A DNA stretch of 64,000 bases, taken from Camillea tinctor (Eukaryota > Ascomycota > Sordariomycetes > Xylariales > Xylariaceae). The notes under the pieces were generated by a model. It had not been told where the DNA came from, made no database searches, and saw nothing but the letters and a program-made list of their open reading frames with translations. Shown piece after piece: positions 10,001-21,563 of this stretch. Each line of letters opens with the position of its first letter. Positions within the stretch are counted from its first letter, which is position 1. Position numbers and translations under genes: made by a program. The stretch is taken from positions 62,001-126,000 of the forward strand of contig MU394109.1 of NCBI GenBank assembly GCA_022578605.1, read 5' to 3'.

Positions 10001-13000
10001 CGGGTCCGAGCGCGAGTACTTATCCAATAGAAGTGACGAGCATAACGACAATGCTATAGACAAAACTTCGCTTTGTAGAGCCCAACTCGGGTTTCAAGAC
10101 TCACAGCAGCTGTGTGTGGCCTCCTATTGAGCTGGAATCCCTGTGAAGTTCGTTGGGCAGAAATAAGCTAAACTCTTCGGATGCAAAGCGTCGTCAACAC
10201 GCGGTCAGCTCCTGTGTGAACATCCCGTCACTCGTCTGCATAGTAGTTGCCATGATGATCTGCGGGTCAAGGACAAGACAGCACCACTGCATTATCATTC
10301 AAAAATCGCTGGTCTCGGCCTACACATTGCTTATTACTGCCTCTTACTACAGGAATTGATCGCCCAGGCACAGTATTGTGGACCATAGATGGAGGGTGAG
10401 TCTCGACCAAATTTGAATATAATTGAACCAAGAGACAGGCTTGTTGATTCGAGGAGCTCCCGCCCTATACTGGCTGGGAGTAGGTGAAGTAGGTAGTGAT
10501 GGCCTAGACTGAAAAAAGAAGGATGGTGGGTGCATAAAGATTTGCTTCTTCAAATTATTTGCTATGTTGCGCAACGCGGATGGACCCGGATGTTTGATTT
10601 GTGCTGTCGTTGCTTCATATTGCTCCTTCGCTAACAACTATTCAGATGACAGCGAATTCCGCGCTTGCGACGGCATATAGACTCGGTCAGAGCAAATGTG
10701 CACCCTGTTTCAAGGCAGCTTCAAAAGTTCATTGCAGCTTGAAGTCATTCTCCGCGCTAATTGAGTTGTGACTGCCGGTCATCCTGCATATCAGGGAGGT
10801 TGACAACTAGATGGCTAGATTGCCTGGTCCTGGATCCTCCCCGGTACTCACCAACCCCGTCAGCCTTGTTGCAGGTGTGCAACCATGCCAGGACTTGTCA
10901 AACAAACAAGCATACCTGACAAGTAAATCGTACGGCATATTTCGGGAGGGTCATTTATGATTTGTGACGACCCGGCAGCGTGGATCATCGGGATGTTGAT
11001 GTGACCCCAGATAGTGAGTGGTCTGTTCCCAGGGTATTCTCCAAATACGGTTACACCTCTTCGTGAATAGTACTAGAGATATACGAATCCCGGTGAGCCA
11101 TTCGCAGCAGCGGTACCTGGGTAAGAGGACAAAACGCGAGCAAGACCTCCATGCTGTGTAGCGAGATGTTGCCTTTAAGAGATACTATGCCGCGATGGCT
11201 CGGTTGCTACGTGTTATGCGCATCATATTACACACAATAGATCGGCGGACATTGATGGATACTCCCGTCTCATGCCACCGAACCATCCCACAACATATAG
11301 ACTAGAATATTGTGTGAAGTGATACACTGAGAATAGCTGCATGTCATCATGCATAGCACGCGCCTAAGTGATATGAACTAAGGTGAGCGAAATAAAACCA
11401 GTTAACCTGGATGAAGTCAGAGCGTATACGAAAAGCTCTCGTTGGCGTTTTTTTTTTCAGCCCTGTGCGTTGTCCCTCGACCCTCGAGGAGCTGAGCTAC
11501 TGTTGTCATAGCTTTCCCTCATTTCCCAGAAGTTGATGTGAGACCTTATTGGGGAGGGGTGGCCAAACAGCGTATCTAGCCAGAATGGAGAGCATCTATT
11601 TGCTGCATGCTGCGACATTAGCGGGAGCTTCAAGCCCACCAAAAGAAAAAGAAAACACTTTTTGCTTTTCTCTCGGTAGACGTCCCTTTCCTCCCTTGCG
11701 GCAAGTAACATGCAATCGTTTATGGATACAAGGAAGTTTCCACTCCTTATGTAACCTATGATCTTTTGGGGATCTCATCTTGCAGGCTAAAGCAGATCTG
11801 AGAAATACTTTTCAGTAAAAAGAGAGAAGAGCCCAAGCCAGGTAGTTTGGGCGAGGGTGGGTGATTACAACTCGGGTGGTTGTCAATGGTTTGAACCATT
11901 CAAGCATTCCGTGTGGACGGAGCAGCTGGCAGGCGACATGAGATATCGGCATTTAGGGAAATGACAGGCAGTTGTGGAAGGAATCCAACAGCCAGTCGAT
12001 ATGTCGTCTGTGAGACTACCCGAGAGGTCTCCGTAACAAACGACATGAATCTGTGGCACAACAGAAGAAGGGGAAGAGCCTCGTCACCCGTCATTCAACC
12101 GATAACTTGACCGATTATCCCTAACCTGGGTCCTATTTTCCTACTATGTCTGACAAACCACACACACACACACTATACCTAATGTTATTAAGAATGGTGT
12201 CAAGTTTCTGGTTGGGTTATAAGTGATCTTATCTAAGGATAGGTGTAGTCAATGTCTTTTTACCTTTCTTTTTCTCTTTCTCCCTTGGATTTTATATAAG
12301 TATATAAGTGGATGAACTTCGTAGATAGCAGCTAGTATTTAGTAGCATTCATTTGATAGTAGGTCGTCAAAACTGGGGTTAAAGGGGTAAAGGTTTGGCT
12401 CTAGCCTATATAAGTCTGGGACGAGGATATACAATACCTGTCATAGAGCTGCTGTCAGCTGCGACCATCTGACAAATATATCCTTTGCATATACTCTACA
12501 TAAGTATAAGACATCCCCACTTACATCAATGTGGAGGTGGATAGACCTAACCTGCTAACCTAAGGGAATGGGTCCACCTGACTTCTACCTATACTCCAGG
12601 TCCATACCAATGTCAAGTGCCCATTACTAGTATCGGAGAAATCTTATATCCGGGCACCTGGAATGTCACAAGCACCTGCATTCCTCTCCAAACCGTAGGT
12701 ACTTTAGTAGTATTGAATGTAAGTAAATACTATTATATGTAAGTACTTATGTGTTGGAAATAAAGTGTTATAGGACATTCGCTACGGGACTAAGACTACG
12801 AACTATACTACCTAAGTACTAGCAATAAGGAGTCCCCCGGACCTAGGCTAACTAGTAGCTTGCCCCACTACTTCTTCAACTACCAAGCCCCATCGTACCT
12901 CGGCATCTTCTGGGTTACCAGTAACCTTAAAGCAGTACTGATGGAACCTACAGCATTCTTTGTTTTCAACTTCAACTTTTATTTCCCATATCTGACCTAT

Positions 13001-13129
13001 CGTACCACCAATATAAATCTCCTTATCTGAGAAACTATTAACATAAAATCTATTTGATTATCGCATTGAGTATTCTCTTTTTGAAAGAAAGAAAAGGATA
13101 CAGAGCTTAGATTTTTTTAAAGCGGCAGT

Positions 13130-13137
13130 TATAAAAT
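13130..13137 (+). promoter_or_regulatory. Possible TATA element of the nitronate monooxygenase gene
   Basis: A TATAAAAT sequence 124 nt upstream of the ATG at 13261, in an otherwise AT-rich leader. Position and sequence fit a core promoter, but AT-rich DNA makes chance matches likely. Confidence 0.4.
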
Positions 13138-13260
13138 ACACATGTAAATCTATACTATCTATCTCACTTACACGCAACTCACCAGCCCCTTACAGAATGA
13201 AAGAGTTGAGGGTTGAGAACACACGAACTAAACTAACAAGTTACCTCTGAAACAGTCAAG

Positions 13261-14526
13261 ATGCCTTTTAACACAGAGCTTACCCGCAAGCTGGGCATCA
13301 AGATACCTGTCGTGCAAGGCGGCATGCAGCACGTGGGCTACGCCGAGCTGGCCTCCGCCGTCTCCAACGCGGGCGGGCTGGGTATCCTCACGGCCCTGAC
13401 GCAGCCCACGCCCGAGGACCTGCGGAAGGAGATCCGGCGGTGCCGGGAGATGACCAAGAACCCCTTCGGCGTCAATATCACGCTGCTGCCCGCCCTGCAG
13501 CCCCCGGACTACGGCGCCTACGCCCAGGTCGTCATCGACGAAGGCGTCAAGGTGGTCGAGACCGCCGGCAACAGCCCCGGCCCCGTCATCACCAAGCTCA
13601 AGAAGGCCGGCATCATCGTCCTGCACAAGTGCACCACCATCCGCCACGCGCAGAGCGCCATCAAGCTGGGCGTGGATTTCCTCTCCATCGACGGCTTCGA
13701 GTGTGCTGGGTGAGTCTAGCCAGCCAGTCCAACCCACCAACTAACCCATCCTTTTGATCCTTGCCCTCGGTGTTCAGTGTTCACACGGACCCATCCCAAC
13801 CCCTCTAAAACCCCTTAACAAAACTAACACACAAGCAGCCACGTCGGCGAATCCGACATAACCAACTTCATCCTCCTCAGCAAAGCGCGGCAGACCCTGC
13901 GCGTGCCCTTCATCGCCTCGGGCGGCTTCGCCGACGGGCAAGGGCTCGCCGCGGCGCTGTGCCTCGGCGCGGAGGGCATCAACATGGGCACGCGGTTCAT
14001 GTGCACGGCGGAAGCGCCGATCCACCGCGCGATCAAGGAGACGATCGTGCGCGCGCAGGAGACCGACACCGCGCTCGTGATGCGGCGCTGGACCAACACC
14101 ACGCGGCTGTTCCGCAACGGCGTCACCGACGCCGTGGTGCGCATCGAGCGCGAGAGCGCCACCGGCGAGTTCGCCGAGATCGCCCCGTACGTGAGCGGCA
14201 AGCGCGGCAGGGAGGTCTTCGTTAATGGGGATCCCGAGTTCGGCGTAAGTTTTTTTTTAGTTTTTTTTACCTATAATTGGTTCGATTCTCTCCCTCCTAC
14301 CCCTTTTTCCGAAAGAGAGAAAGGGGGGGAAGGGGGAGAAAGTGAAGTGTGTGTGTGCGCCGCTAATCGTGATATGATGAAAAAATAGGTTTGGACTGCC
14401 GGCCAGGTCATAGGCCTCATCCACGATATCCCCACGTGCGACGAGCTCCTGAAGCGCATCGAGAAGGAGGCCGAGGAGACGCTGACGGCGAAGCTTTCCC
14501 TGGCTAAGCCGCAGAGCAAGCTATAG
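13261..14526 (+). CDS. Nitronate monooxygenase / 2-nitropropane dioxygenase-like flavoprotein, 3 exons
   Basis: Predicted FMN-dependent oxidoreductase that would oxidise alkyl nitronates to carbonyls and nitrite, probably in the cytosol or peroxisome. Exons are 13261-13709, 13839-14244 and 14389-14526. Donors are GTGAGT and GTAAGT, acceptors AAGCAG and AAATAG, and the product is 330 aa. The N-terminal LGIKIPVVQGGMQHVGYAEL, the ASAVSNAGGLGILTA motif and the GVKVVETAGNSP segment are typical of the family. The first splice junction creates AGHVGESD (residues 149-156), whose His is the likely catalytic base. FIASGGFADGQGLAAALCLGAEGINMGTRF is the phosphate-binding part of the TIM barrel, split here only for description. 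The C-terminal exon is helical. Third codon positions are very GC-rich compared with the flanks. Physiological substrate is unknown; propionate-3-nitronate detoxification is a common role in this family. Confidence 0.9.
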
Positions 14527-14642
14527 ATGTCGGTGATCTGTACTATTACCCTCCGCTTTCCAATTTCCTCTCAGCTACAAGTCTTCTCTGGTATGGTTCT
14601 CTACCTAGATGCTTAGATCTTTGTGGATTATCAGTGTGTGTG

Positions 14643-14663
14643 TTTTTTTTTTTTTTTTTTTTT
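14643..14663. repeat. Poly-T run (21 T)
   Basis: Uninterrupted T run about 115 nt after the stop codon of the nitronate monooxygenase gene. It could be a remnant of a poly-A-tailed insertion on the other strand or simple slippage. Confidence 0.85.
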
Positions 14664-14778
14664 AGTTAAGGGGAAGGGCTAGTTATCGCATTTTATCTTA
14701 TTATGATTAGCGTCTCAGCACCGTCCCGTTTCGCCATGCTTGAATCGATTCAAGTTCAACAAGATCAATGATGTGACA

Positions 14779-14823
14779 ACACAGTTTATAGCCGTGACAA
14801 AACACAGTTTATAGCCGTGACAA
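14779..14823. repeat. Tandem duplication, 23-bp period
   Basis: The 22-nt word beginning ACACAGTTTATAGCC occurs at 14779-14800 and again, unchanged, at 14802-14823. The perfect identity implies a recent local duplication. Confidence 0.85.
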
Positions 14824-15808
14824 CATGGGAAAGATTTGGGGGCTAGTCGGCGATAGATAGTCCTTCCATGCATATGGAGAGTGGTTCGTTCCATTGCTGG
14901 CTGACCTTTCAACCGTAAACCTCCTTTCCCCCTCCGTCTTGACCTATTGTTTTATAGAAATATGTTCAATTCTATAGAATCGACCGACCTAGCCATTTAT
15001 AAGTAGTACCATGACAACTGGAATATCCATCTATCTATCTTAAACCGAGTAGTGTAGGTCCTACATACCCAGATTACTTCTCATACATATTAAATCACCC
15101 CAACACAATAGATACGTACTAGGTTATGTTAGTTGTAGGTACTACATAATTCATTTCAACCCCAACGACTAGAGAAAGCTTCAACCTATACAAACAAGCC
15201 CTCTCTCCTATATACCCCCCTATTTCCCCCAATCACCATCCAAACCAACCCTATTTCAACATATACCCATCGAAAAGGGTCTCAAGAAAAGACCTAGGTT
15301 AGATTAGGAAAACACATTAGGAAGCGAAAACTAGTATAAAAAGATAGAAACTAAAAACAACCTCAATCACCAAACCCAATCGGGGGAGACAGAAAAACCA
15401 GCCTTAGTTCCGGACTGACGATCCATCTTATCCTTTCGCATTACTACGCTATGCCTAATCCTATATTTTGTATACACTCTCTTCCCCCCTCTCTCTCCTC
15501 CCTCTTTCCTTTAATATTTGTTCCACTCTTGCCTGTTGAATACCTTGCATATGCCCCCCTTCTTATCCCTACCAGCGAAGCTTCCTATACTGCTTTTCTT
15601 TCCTTTCCTAGATATACCCCCCTTTCTACTCTCCTTCCCAGTTTCCGTCCATTAAAATGGGGCAAATAATGAGTCGCAATTATTGTCAACCTACTGATAT
15701 TTGATTTTTCCATTTTTTTCTTCATATATTTCCTATCTATTTCCAGCTAACTCTTACAATTCGCTCTCTTTGCGCTCCTCCTCTTATCACCTATTCCGTA
15801 CTACAACC

Positions 15809-18347
15809 CTAATAAGCAGCCCCCTGCCTATAAAAGTCCTGCGGCGCACTTGGCTCTTGCATTGAGGGTGGTACATACGCTTTGTACTGCGGCTGCATCG
15901 GGGGTGGGGGAGATGACGCTTGTTGTTGACTCGGTAGCGAGTGTCTCGCATCATAGAACGGACCACCTGGTTGTAGCGGCGCCGGCGTCATAGAGCTCGA
16001 GATTGCTGGAGCGGGGGGCTGGCTATGCGGGATGGGCGGTGCGGATCCCGTGGGCTGAGGAGGAGGCGAAAGGACTTGAGACGGAGGCTGGGGTACCTCG
16101 AACGAACCCGGGTTCTGCTGTGCTATGCGAGGGTTGTAGGCCGTGTATTGGGGTTGCGATGGTGCCGACGGGGCAGACGGCGCGGAAGGCGCAGAAAGGC
16201 CGGATGGTAGTTGACCCGCAATGGCTAGAGCTGTCGGAACGCCTTGCTGAGCAAGGACAGGGGGTGCTGGGGGAGGAGCGGATGGTGCAGATGGCGCTGA
16301 GGGAGCGGAGGGAGCGTTGAGAGGGGGTGCAGTGGGACTATTTGCGTAAGGGTCTTCTTGGGAGTAGACGGATGCCGAGTACGGATCGCTGGGCCCAGCG
16401 CCGGGATTGTTGTGGGCTGCGACTGGCGAATCATAGGCGGATGTCGCTAGTTCCTGGGCATTTCCGTAGGTGCTCGAAGGTTGGGCTCCAGCTTGAGGAG
16501 GAGGCTGGGAATAGGCTTGGTATGGTTGCGCTGGAGGAGGACTTGAGGTCTGGAGAGGTGCTGGTTGCTTGCCTACAGCTACCCTGGATGGTTGGTCTCT
16601 AGGAGGGAACTGTTGCTGTGTCGGAGGCGGACCGCCCGTCGCAGGGACTTCGGCGCCCTGGAGATAGAAGGGCGCCGGTGCTGGAGTCTGCCGCTGGAAA
16701 TTAGGCGGCGGTGACGTAGTTTGATGGTACGGATTCTGCTCTAAACGTGCGTGAGCCTGGATTACACAAGATTCATAGTCTTGGACATACCTTGCTGGGG
16801 AGGTCCCTGAGGTCCGGGCGTGTAGTATCTCTGAGGGTCTTGTTGAATTTGCTGTGGTGGTCCCTGAGGCGCGAAGTTCGGACCAGGCGTGCCCGCAGGG
16901 ACCCCGTAACCCTGGGGCATGGGCGGTCTCGGCGCATACTGATGATAGTTGGGCTGAGGGGGGTGAGCCATAGATGACTCTAGTAGAGATTCGTAGTCCC
17001 GCCGTGCCTTGATGAACTTCTCGTTAAGCTGAGTGAAGTCATCTTTCTTCTGGGAGTATTTTTCGATCAGCTTAATCAACTTTGGCCGGATGGCCAGGGT
17101 TTGGTGATATAATTTCTAAAACTTGTTAGCTTCGCCGTACTGGCCCTTCTCAGGGGGGAGGCGATGCTTACAGATATCTCCTCGTTATCCTCCTCCCGTG
17201 GCGCTGTGTTGGACGTGCTCAGCAAAGTTAAGAGCTTCTCGACATTCTTAATCTCTGCGAACACCTCAGCCTCCATCTGGGCCTCACGGTGCAGTTCGTC
17301 CGGTGTTGGATCCGTAAGCTTCTCGACATAGTTGAGAGGGAAAATGCCCGTCTTCCCCTTCAACGACCCTCGCCACCAGTCCTTGTAAACGGATTCTAGT
17401 ACGGCGATGACGTCGCCCTTTCGGAATTCCAGCTCGCCAGGCTCCGAAGGCGCGAAATCATACAGGGCACGAACACGCGATACCGTCGCCGCCGTCGTGC
17501 CAGTAGGGTGAGATAATATGGGCTCGGCTGGTGTGGATGACGCGGCGGTGGTGGCGCCAGGATTTGCACTAGGTCCAGCGGCCGAACTTGGTCCCGCAGC
17601 CGAGGAGCTGGGCTCGGCTGCTTTCTTTTTCCTCTCCTCTTCCTGTAGAGACAATGTCAAGGCCATCTGTAGCTCGTCCTCCTCCTTCTGGCGATCGAGC
17701 TCGGTCAGACCGGTCTTCTGGGGGGCCGAAGGGGCTTGGAGTGTCGGGTTGCTCTGCTTTAGACGGTAGTAGGCATCGTACATGATGCCTAGGTCGGCGT
17801 CCTGGCTGAACATATCAGACCACTCCTTTGTGCGCTCGAGGATCTTGGCCTTGACTTGTTGATGGGTGTTGCGATCGTTGGCTAGCTTGAGGAGGGCGTC
17901 GGTAAAGGAGCGGCTGGCAAGCTCGCGATGCATGCTCTTGCCGCAGTTCTGTGAGAGCGCATTTGCGAGCTGATATCCATAACCACGGGGTCGCGGGTGC
18001 TATGGTTAGCTAGGGGGGACACGTAGGCTTGAGTTTAGATTCCGGGAAGATTACGTACCTCGAGTGTGTATAGCTGGACATTGGCGTTGCGATGCGCAAG
18101 ACGCTTGATTAGACTCTGGACTGCTTGGTTGGGGCCATTTGCGTCACTCGAGACCTTGTCGCAGACCTCGATGATAGCTCCCCAGTCTTCCGATGTGAGG
18201 TTCTCGTCGGTGGCCTTGGCTGTTACAGTAGTTAGTTAACTAGTTAACTAGTTACCTAGTTATCTCTTCTTCTTTTTTATTATTATTATTTCCAAACCTA
18301 CCGATTGGTTCGTCATACGGGCTAGTAGCAGCACCGCTTCGAAACAT
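15809..18347 (-). CDS. HSE1: ESCRT-0 subunit Hse1 (VHS, UIM, SH3), 5 exons
   Basis: Predicted partner of Vps27 in ESCRT-0, which sorts ubiquitinated membrane cargo into multivesicular bodies at endosomes. Exons are 18347-18302, 18219-18059, 17969-17172, 17115-16791 and 16740-15809; the product is about 753 aa. The VHS domain covers residues 1-145 (YDEPIAKATDENLTSEDWG, then VCDKVSSDANGPNQAVQSL). A UIM follows at about 165-180 (EEDELQMALTLSLQEE) and an SH3 domain at about 232-287 (RALYDFAPSEPGELEF, then the DWWRG motif). A helical GAT-like segment covers about 295-400. The last 350 residues are Pro/Gln/Ala-rich and contain repeated APS triplets, as usual for fungal Hse1. The acceptor of exon 5 is set by phase: only GTTTAG keeps the Pro/Gln-rich frame open. 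The convergent neighbour is a flavoenzyme; no functional link is apparent. Confidence 0.93.
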
Positions 18348-21300
18348 GGTCCCTGTATTTGCTAGCAATTTGCCTCTCTCTTAGGTTCTGGATTACGCTG
18401 TATTCTTTTTTTGTATTGGTATGGTTTCGGTTTCGATCGTGTGTATGGTTATGATTATTGGCTATAGAAAGGTCGATGATAAAATCGAGGTGTTGGCTGA
18501 TTCGCAAATATTTTATTCTGTGGATTGTTGGTTAAAAAGGTGGTTGTAAGAAGGCAAGTTTTGTCAGATGCCTTTTGATAAGTTCCGGTTGATTTAGTAA
18601 ATGACATGTATGGTACGTAGGGTACGTCGGTACTTAGTACGTAGGTTAGGTACCTAATGAGCTTTCCCCAAAAACCTTGTAACCTTGTAACCTTGTAGCC
18701 TAGTTGTTAGGAGAAGGAGAGAAAGAGAGAGAAAGAGGGGCGCCTTCTCCCCCCGATTACGTCCTTTCCACCTAAAAATGGTGTCCGCGACCCGCTATGG
18801 GTAGCCTTGTACCCTGCGTAGTACCCAAAGTGGTCCTAACTGGGGAGGAAGGGGGGCGGTTCGCAGCATACCTGGTACATATGTACAAATTATCTAGTTA
18901 TATTGTACCTAATGTACACAACCCCCGCTTTCCTTCCTACCTAACGAGGTATAAACTTATAACGCCATATGAATTTTAGTAGTATAGAGGCGCAGCTACG
19001 CATCATCATTTCCATGTCTTCCATATATTTTCTCTTCTTCTTTATATATATTCTTAGAACGCCGATCAGAGCTTGAAGCTATACCCAAATAAACATTTAA
19101 ATGCCAGACAAGCTTATACTAACTAGGTAACCTACTTATATACCTAGTAAGAAAGAGAGAGAAAAAAAACAAGAATGAAATGAGGCGTTGGACGCGCAAT
19201 ACATGATGCAGTGTACAATACCTAAAGTGAAGCTCCTCACAACCACAACTGCGCCACAACCGCTACACACGCCAAAGTCGGAGAAAGATGAATGAAAATA
19301 AAAAGTTACCTAGCATAGGCAGACTGCGCTTTTCACCATCTTTATTTTGCAGCCTAATAACGAACGCGCAAAGCCTCAGTTAGCCTTGGCCCTTAGCCTG
19401 CAAACCAGGTTCCAATCGGGTCGAGTCCATGTAGGTAAAAAGAAGTTTCGGAACTGGATAGCCAAACGTCCGCCTAGCTGGGGAGCAGCATGGGAGATGA
19501 TCTTCGCTACTTAATCCATCCGTTATCGTTCTAATTCTAACCTTGTCAAGCTCGTTTAATAAATAAGTTATATCGACGAAGAATCTCGTGAACCTAGTTT
19601 AGTAAGCTGGCGAAGTGAAGTAAATATAAGGAAAGGTTATAAGAAGAAGAAAGAAAGAAAAGAAGGTAACTTCGGTTTATGATCTGATTGGAGCTCACGA
19701 ATACGCGCAAACGGCGCCTGGGTCCCGTCCCCATCTAAACGTGTAATTAATAAGATGAGATACGACATATCCAACCTGACCTGTTAGCTAGTCCAAGGCA
19801 GGTATTTACTTTGCATGACCTACTTGCTAATATGGACTAAAGTAGAAGTTTCTAAACAGAAAGAAAGACACAAACAATGTCTTGACGTATTAACCTATAG
19901 AATCCTCGCGCTATAGGGGTTGCGTAAAACAATGTTAATCTGCATAATGTTTCCGTCATCGAAACCATGGGACCGGAACACAGAATTTAACCTTATACCT
20001 TAAAACCTGCCTTTGCTTAGCGCCTTCCATTGCTTCCGTGACGTTCCCTAAACCTGATAGCAATCCGTATACTATAGATGCGGCACCTATATACCGGTAC
20101 TTACATGCAAGGGTCAAGCTTCATTTGAAACCCATTCTAAAATCCCCCCAGACGAAGAAGAACCCGAATCCCTTCCACAAATAACTCGTACATTATATAA
20201 TAACATGTGAAATATAATCAGTCTTTAATATAGATGGTATGTACGGTACGTAAGTATCAATATGTACTTATGAAAGAGAAGAAGGAGGGAACAGCGGAGA
20301 TAGAAGAGAGAAAACCTAAACCACGACCCTCGTAGATAACCCCCAAAACACGCCCAAGCAGAGAAAAGCGAAGAGAAGAGGAAGGATAGAGAGAAGAGGG
20401 GAGAGAAGAAATCCTTTCATCAAGCGTTTTTTTCTTCTCTTCTCTTTTTTCTTTCTTTTTTTACTGTTCTGTTCCGTTCTTTTCTTTTTACATACAACCA
20501 TTCAACACTGGACCACTATACCACCTCTACCTCCACTTCCATCCAATCTCCCTCTCCATGATCTCCTCCATATCAGTCCCTCCTCTCTCCTCCACCTCTG
20601 CCAACGGAGAGCGCGCGCGAGAGAGAAAGAAAAAAAGAAACAGAGAGAGGCAGAGAGGGTAAACCAGGACCCCCATCCCGAATATATCTCACAGCCAAAG
20701 AAAAAGGAAGGGGAAAAAAACGCTCTAGACTCCAGGCCGCCTCTCTCAAATGAAAGGCAAGATCAAAAAAAAAAAACAATTTTGGTCAATCAAACAACCA
20801 ACCAAAAAAAAAAGATACGATGAACAAAAAGCCAAAATGATATATGACCAAGTGTGTCAAAAAATGCAACCGCAAAAAAACGCACATGGGAAAAAAAAAA
20901 AAAGAGACACAAGGTTTAAAAACAATCCCATTCCTTGTTATTTACCGCCCCGTCGCCCCCTTCCTTTCCCTATCCATCATGAAAACAAAAATTCAATTAT
21001 CAAAAAGACAAAAAACCTTTAAAAACTCCTTTCCTTAAAATGTCCCTTGTTGCCGTGATCCAAGAAACAAAACAAACAAGCCAAAGATAAGAAGAAAAAA
21101 AAAAGGTAACATGAACTCGAGTAAGAAGGGAGTGGAGAAGGATTCGGAAAAAAAAAGAATAAAGTGAGGAGAAACCCTCTATAATTGTCGCCCGCAATAT
21201 CAGGAGGCAGAAAGGAGTGAGAGGGAAAAAAAGAAGAGGAAGTGACGGAAGTGATAATAAAACCCCCCTCGCCCCTATTCTCCTTTCCTATTTTCTTCAA

Positions 21301-21563
21301 TCCTCCCGTAAAAAAAATCCTTCCCAGTTTAGAAGGTCGCCCTCCTATTTTGCGTAAGAATAAATAAAATAATAAATCTGTTATCCTATATGGGCAATCA
21401 TTTTAGTTTAGGGGGCCTTTCCCCTAAAGCCAAAAACGAAACAAAAAGGATGGTGAGAAAAAAGTGCATAGAAAGTGCAGGAGAAAGGAGAAAAAACAAT
21501 CTATGTCCAGAAAAAGAAAAGAACAGGAGAATAAAGAAAAAGTGCGGAGATGTTCATCAATAA
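18348..21563. other. Intergenic between HSE1 and ATG13, no gene seen
   Basis: 3.2 kb between the 5' end of HSE1 and the 3' end of ATG13. The part near HSE1 (18.6-19.2 kb) is dense in TACGTAGG/TAGGTACCTA words and short repeats of CCTTGTAA. The part near ATG13 (20.3-21.5 kb) is A- and purine-rich with long A runs. No protein or RNA gene could be supported. Confidence 0.55.
18601..18670. repeat. Cluster of TACGTA/GGTACCTA words
   Basis: Within 70 nt the words GGTACGTAGG, GGTACGTCGG, TAGTACGTAGG, GGTTAGGTACCTAA follow one another; a CCTTGTAACCTTGTAACCTTGTAG triplet repeat comes just after. It lies 250-350 nt upstream of the HSE1 start. Confidence 0.6.

Larger units (their letters stand above)
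6448..13260. other. Gene-poor intergenic region, 6.8 kb
   Basis: No open frame here encodes a protein I recognise, and the longest frames have low-complexity or shadow-like translations. The first part (to about 9.1 kb) is rich in microsatellites such as TGA and GGCA repeats. The 9.1-12.1 kb part has more balanced base composition and many stops in every frame, as expected of decayed sequence, but I could not match it to a transposon family. The last kilobase is AT-rich with many TAGGTA/TACCTA words and contains the promoter of the nitronate monooxygenase gene. Confidence 0.5.
14527..15808. other. Intergenic, convergent 3' ends, no gene seen
   Basis: Separates the nitronate monooxygenase gene (+) from HSE1 (-), so it holds both 3' regions. 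It contains a 21-T run, a 23-bp tandem duplication and pyrimidine-rich stretches. A 72-codon open frame near 15451 has a low-complexity translation and was not accepted. Confidence 0.6.

Noticed and set aside
14277..14300. GGTTCGATTC, a perfect tRNA B-box-like word
   Set aside because: It sits in an intron of the flavoenzyme gene, and neither an A box nor an acceptor stem can be built around it.
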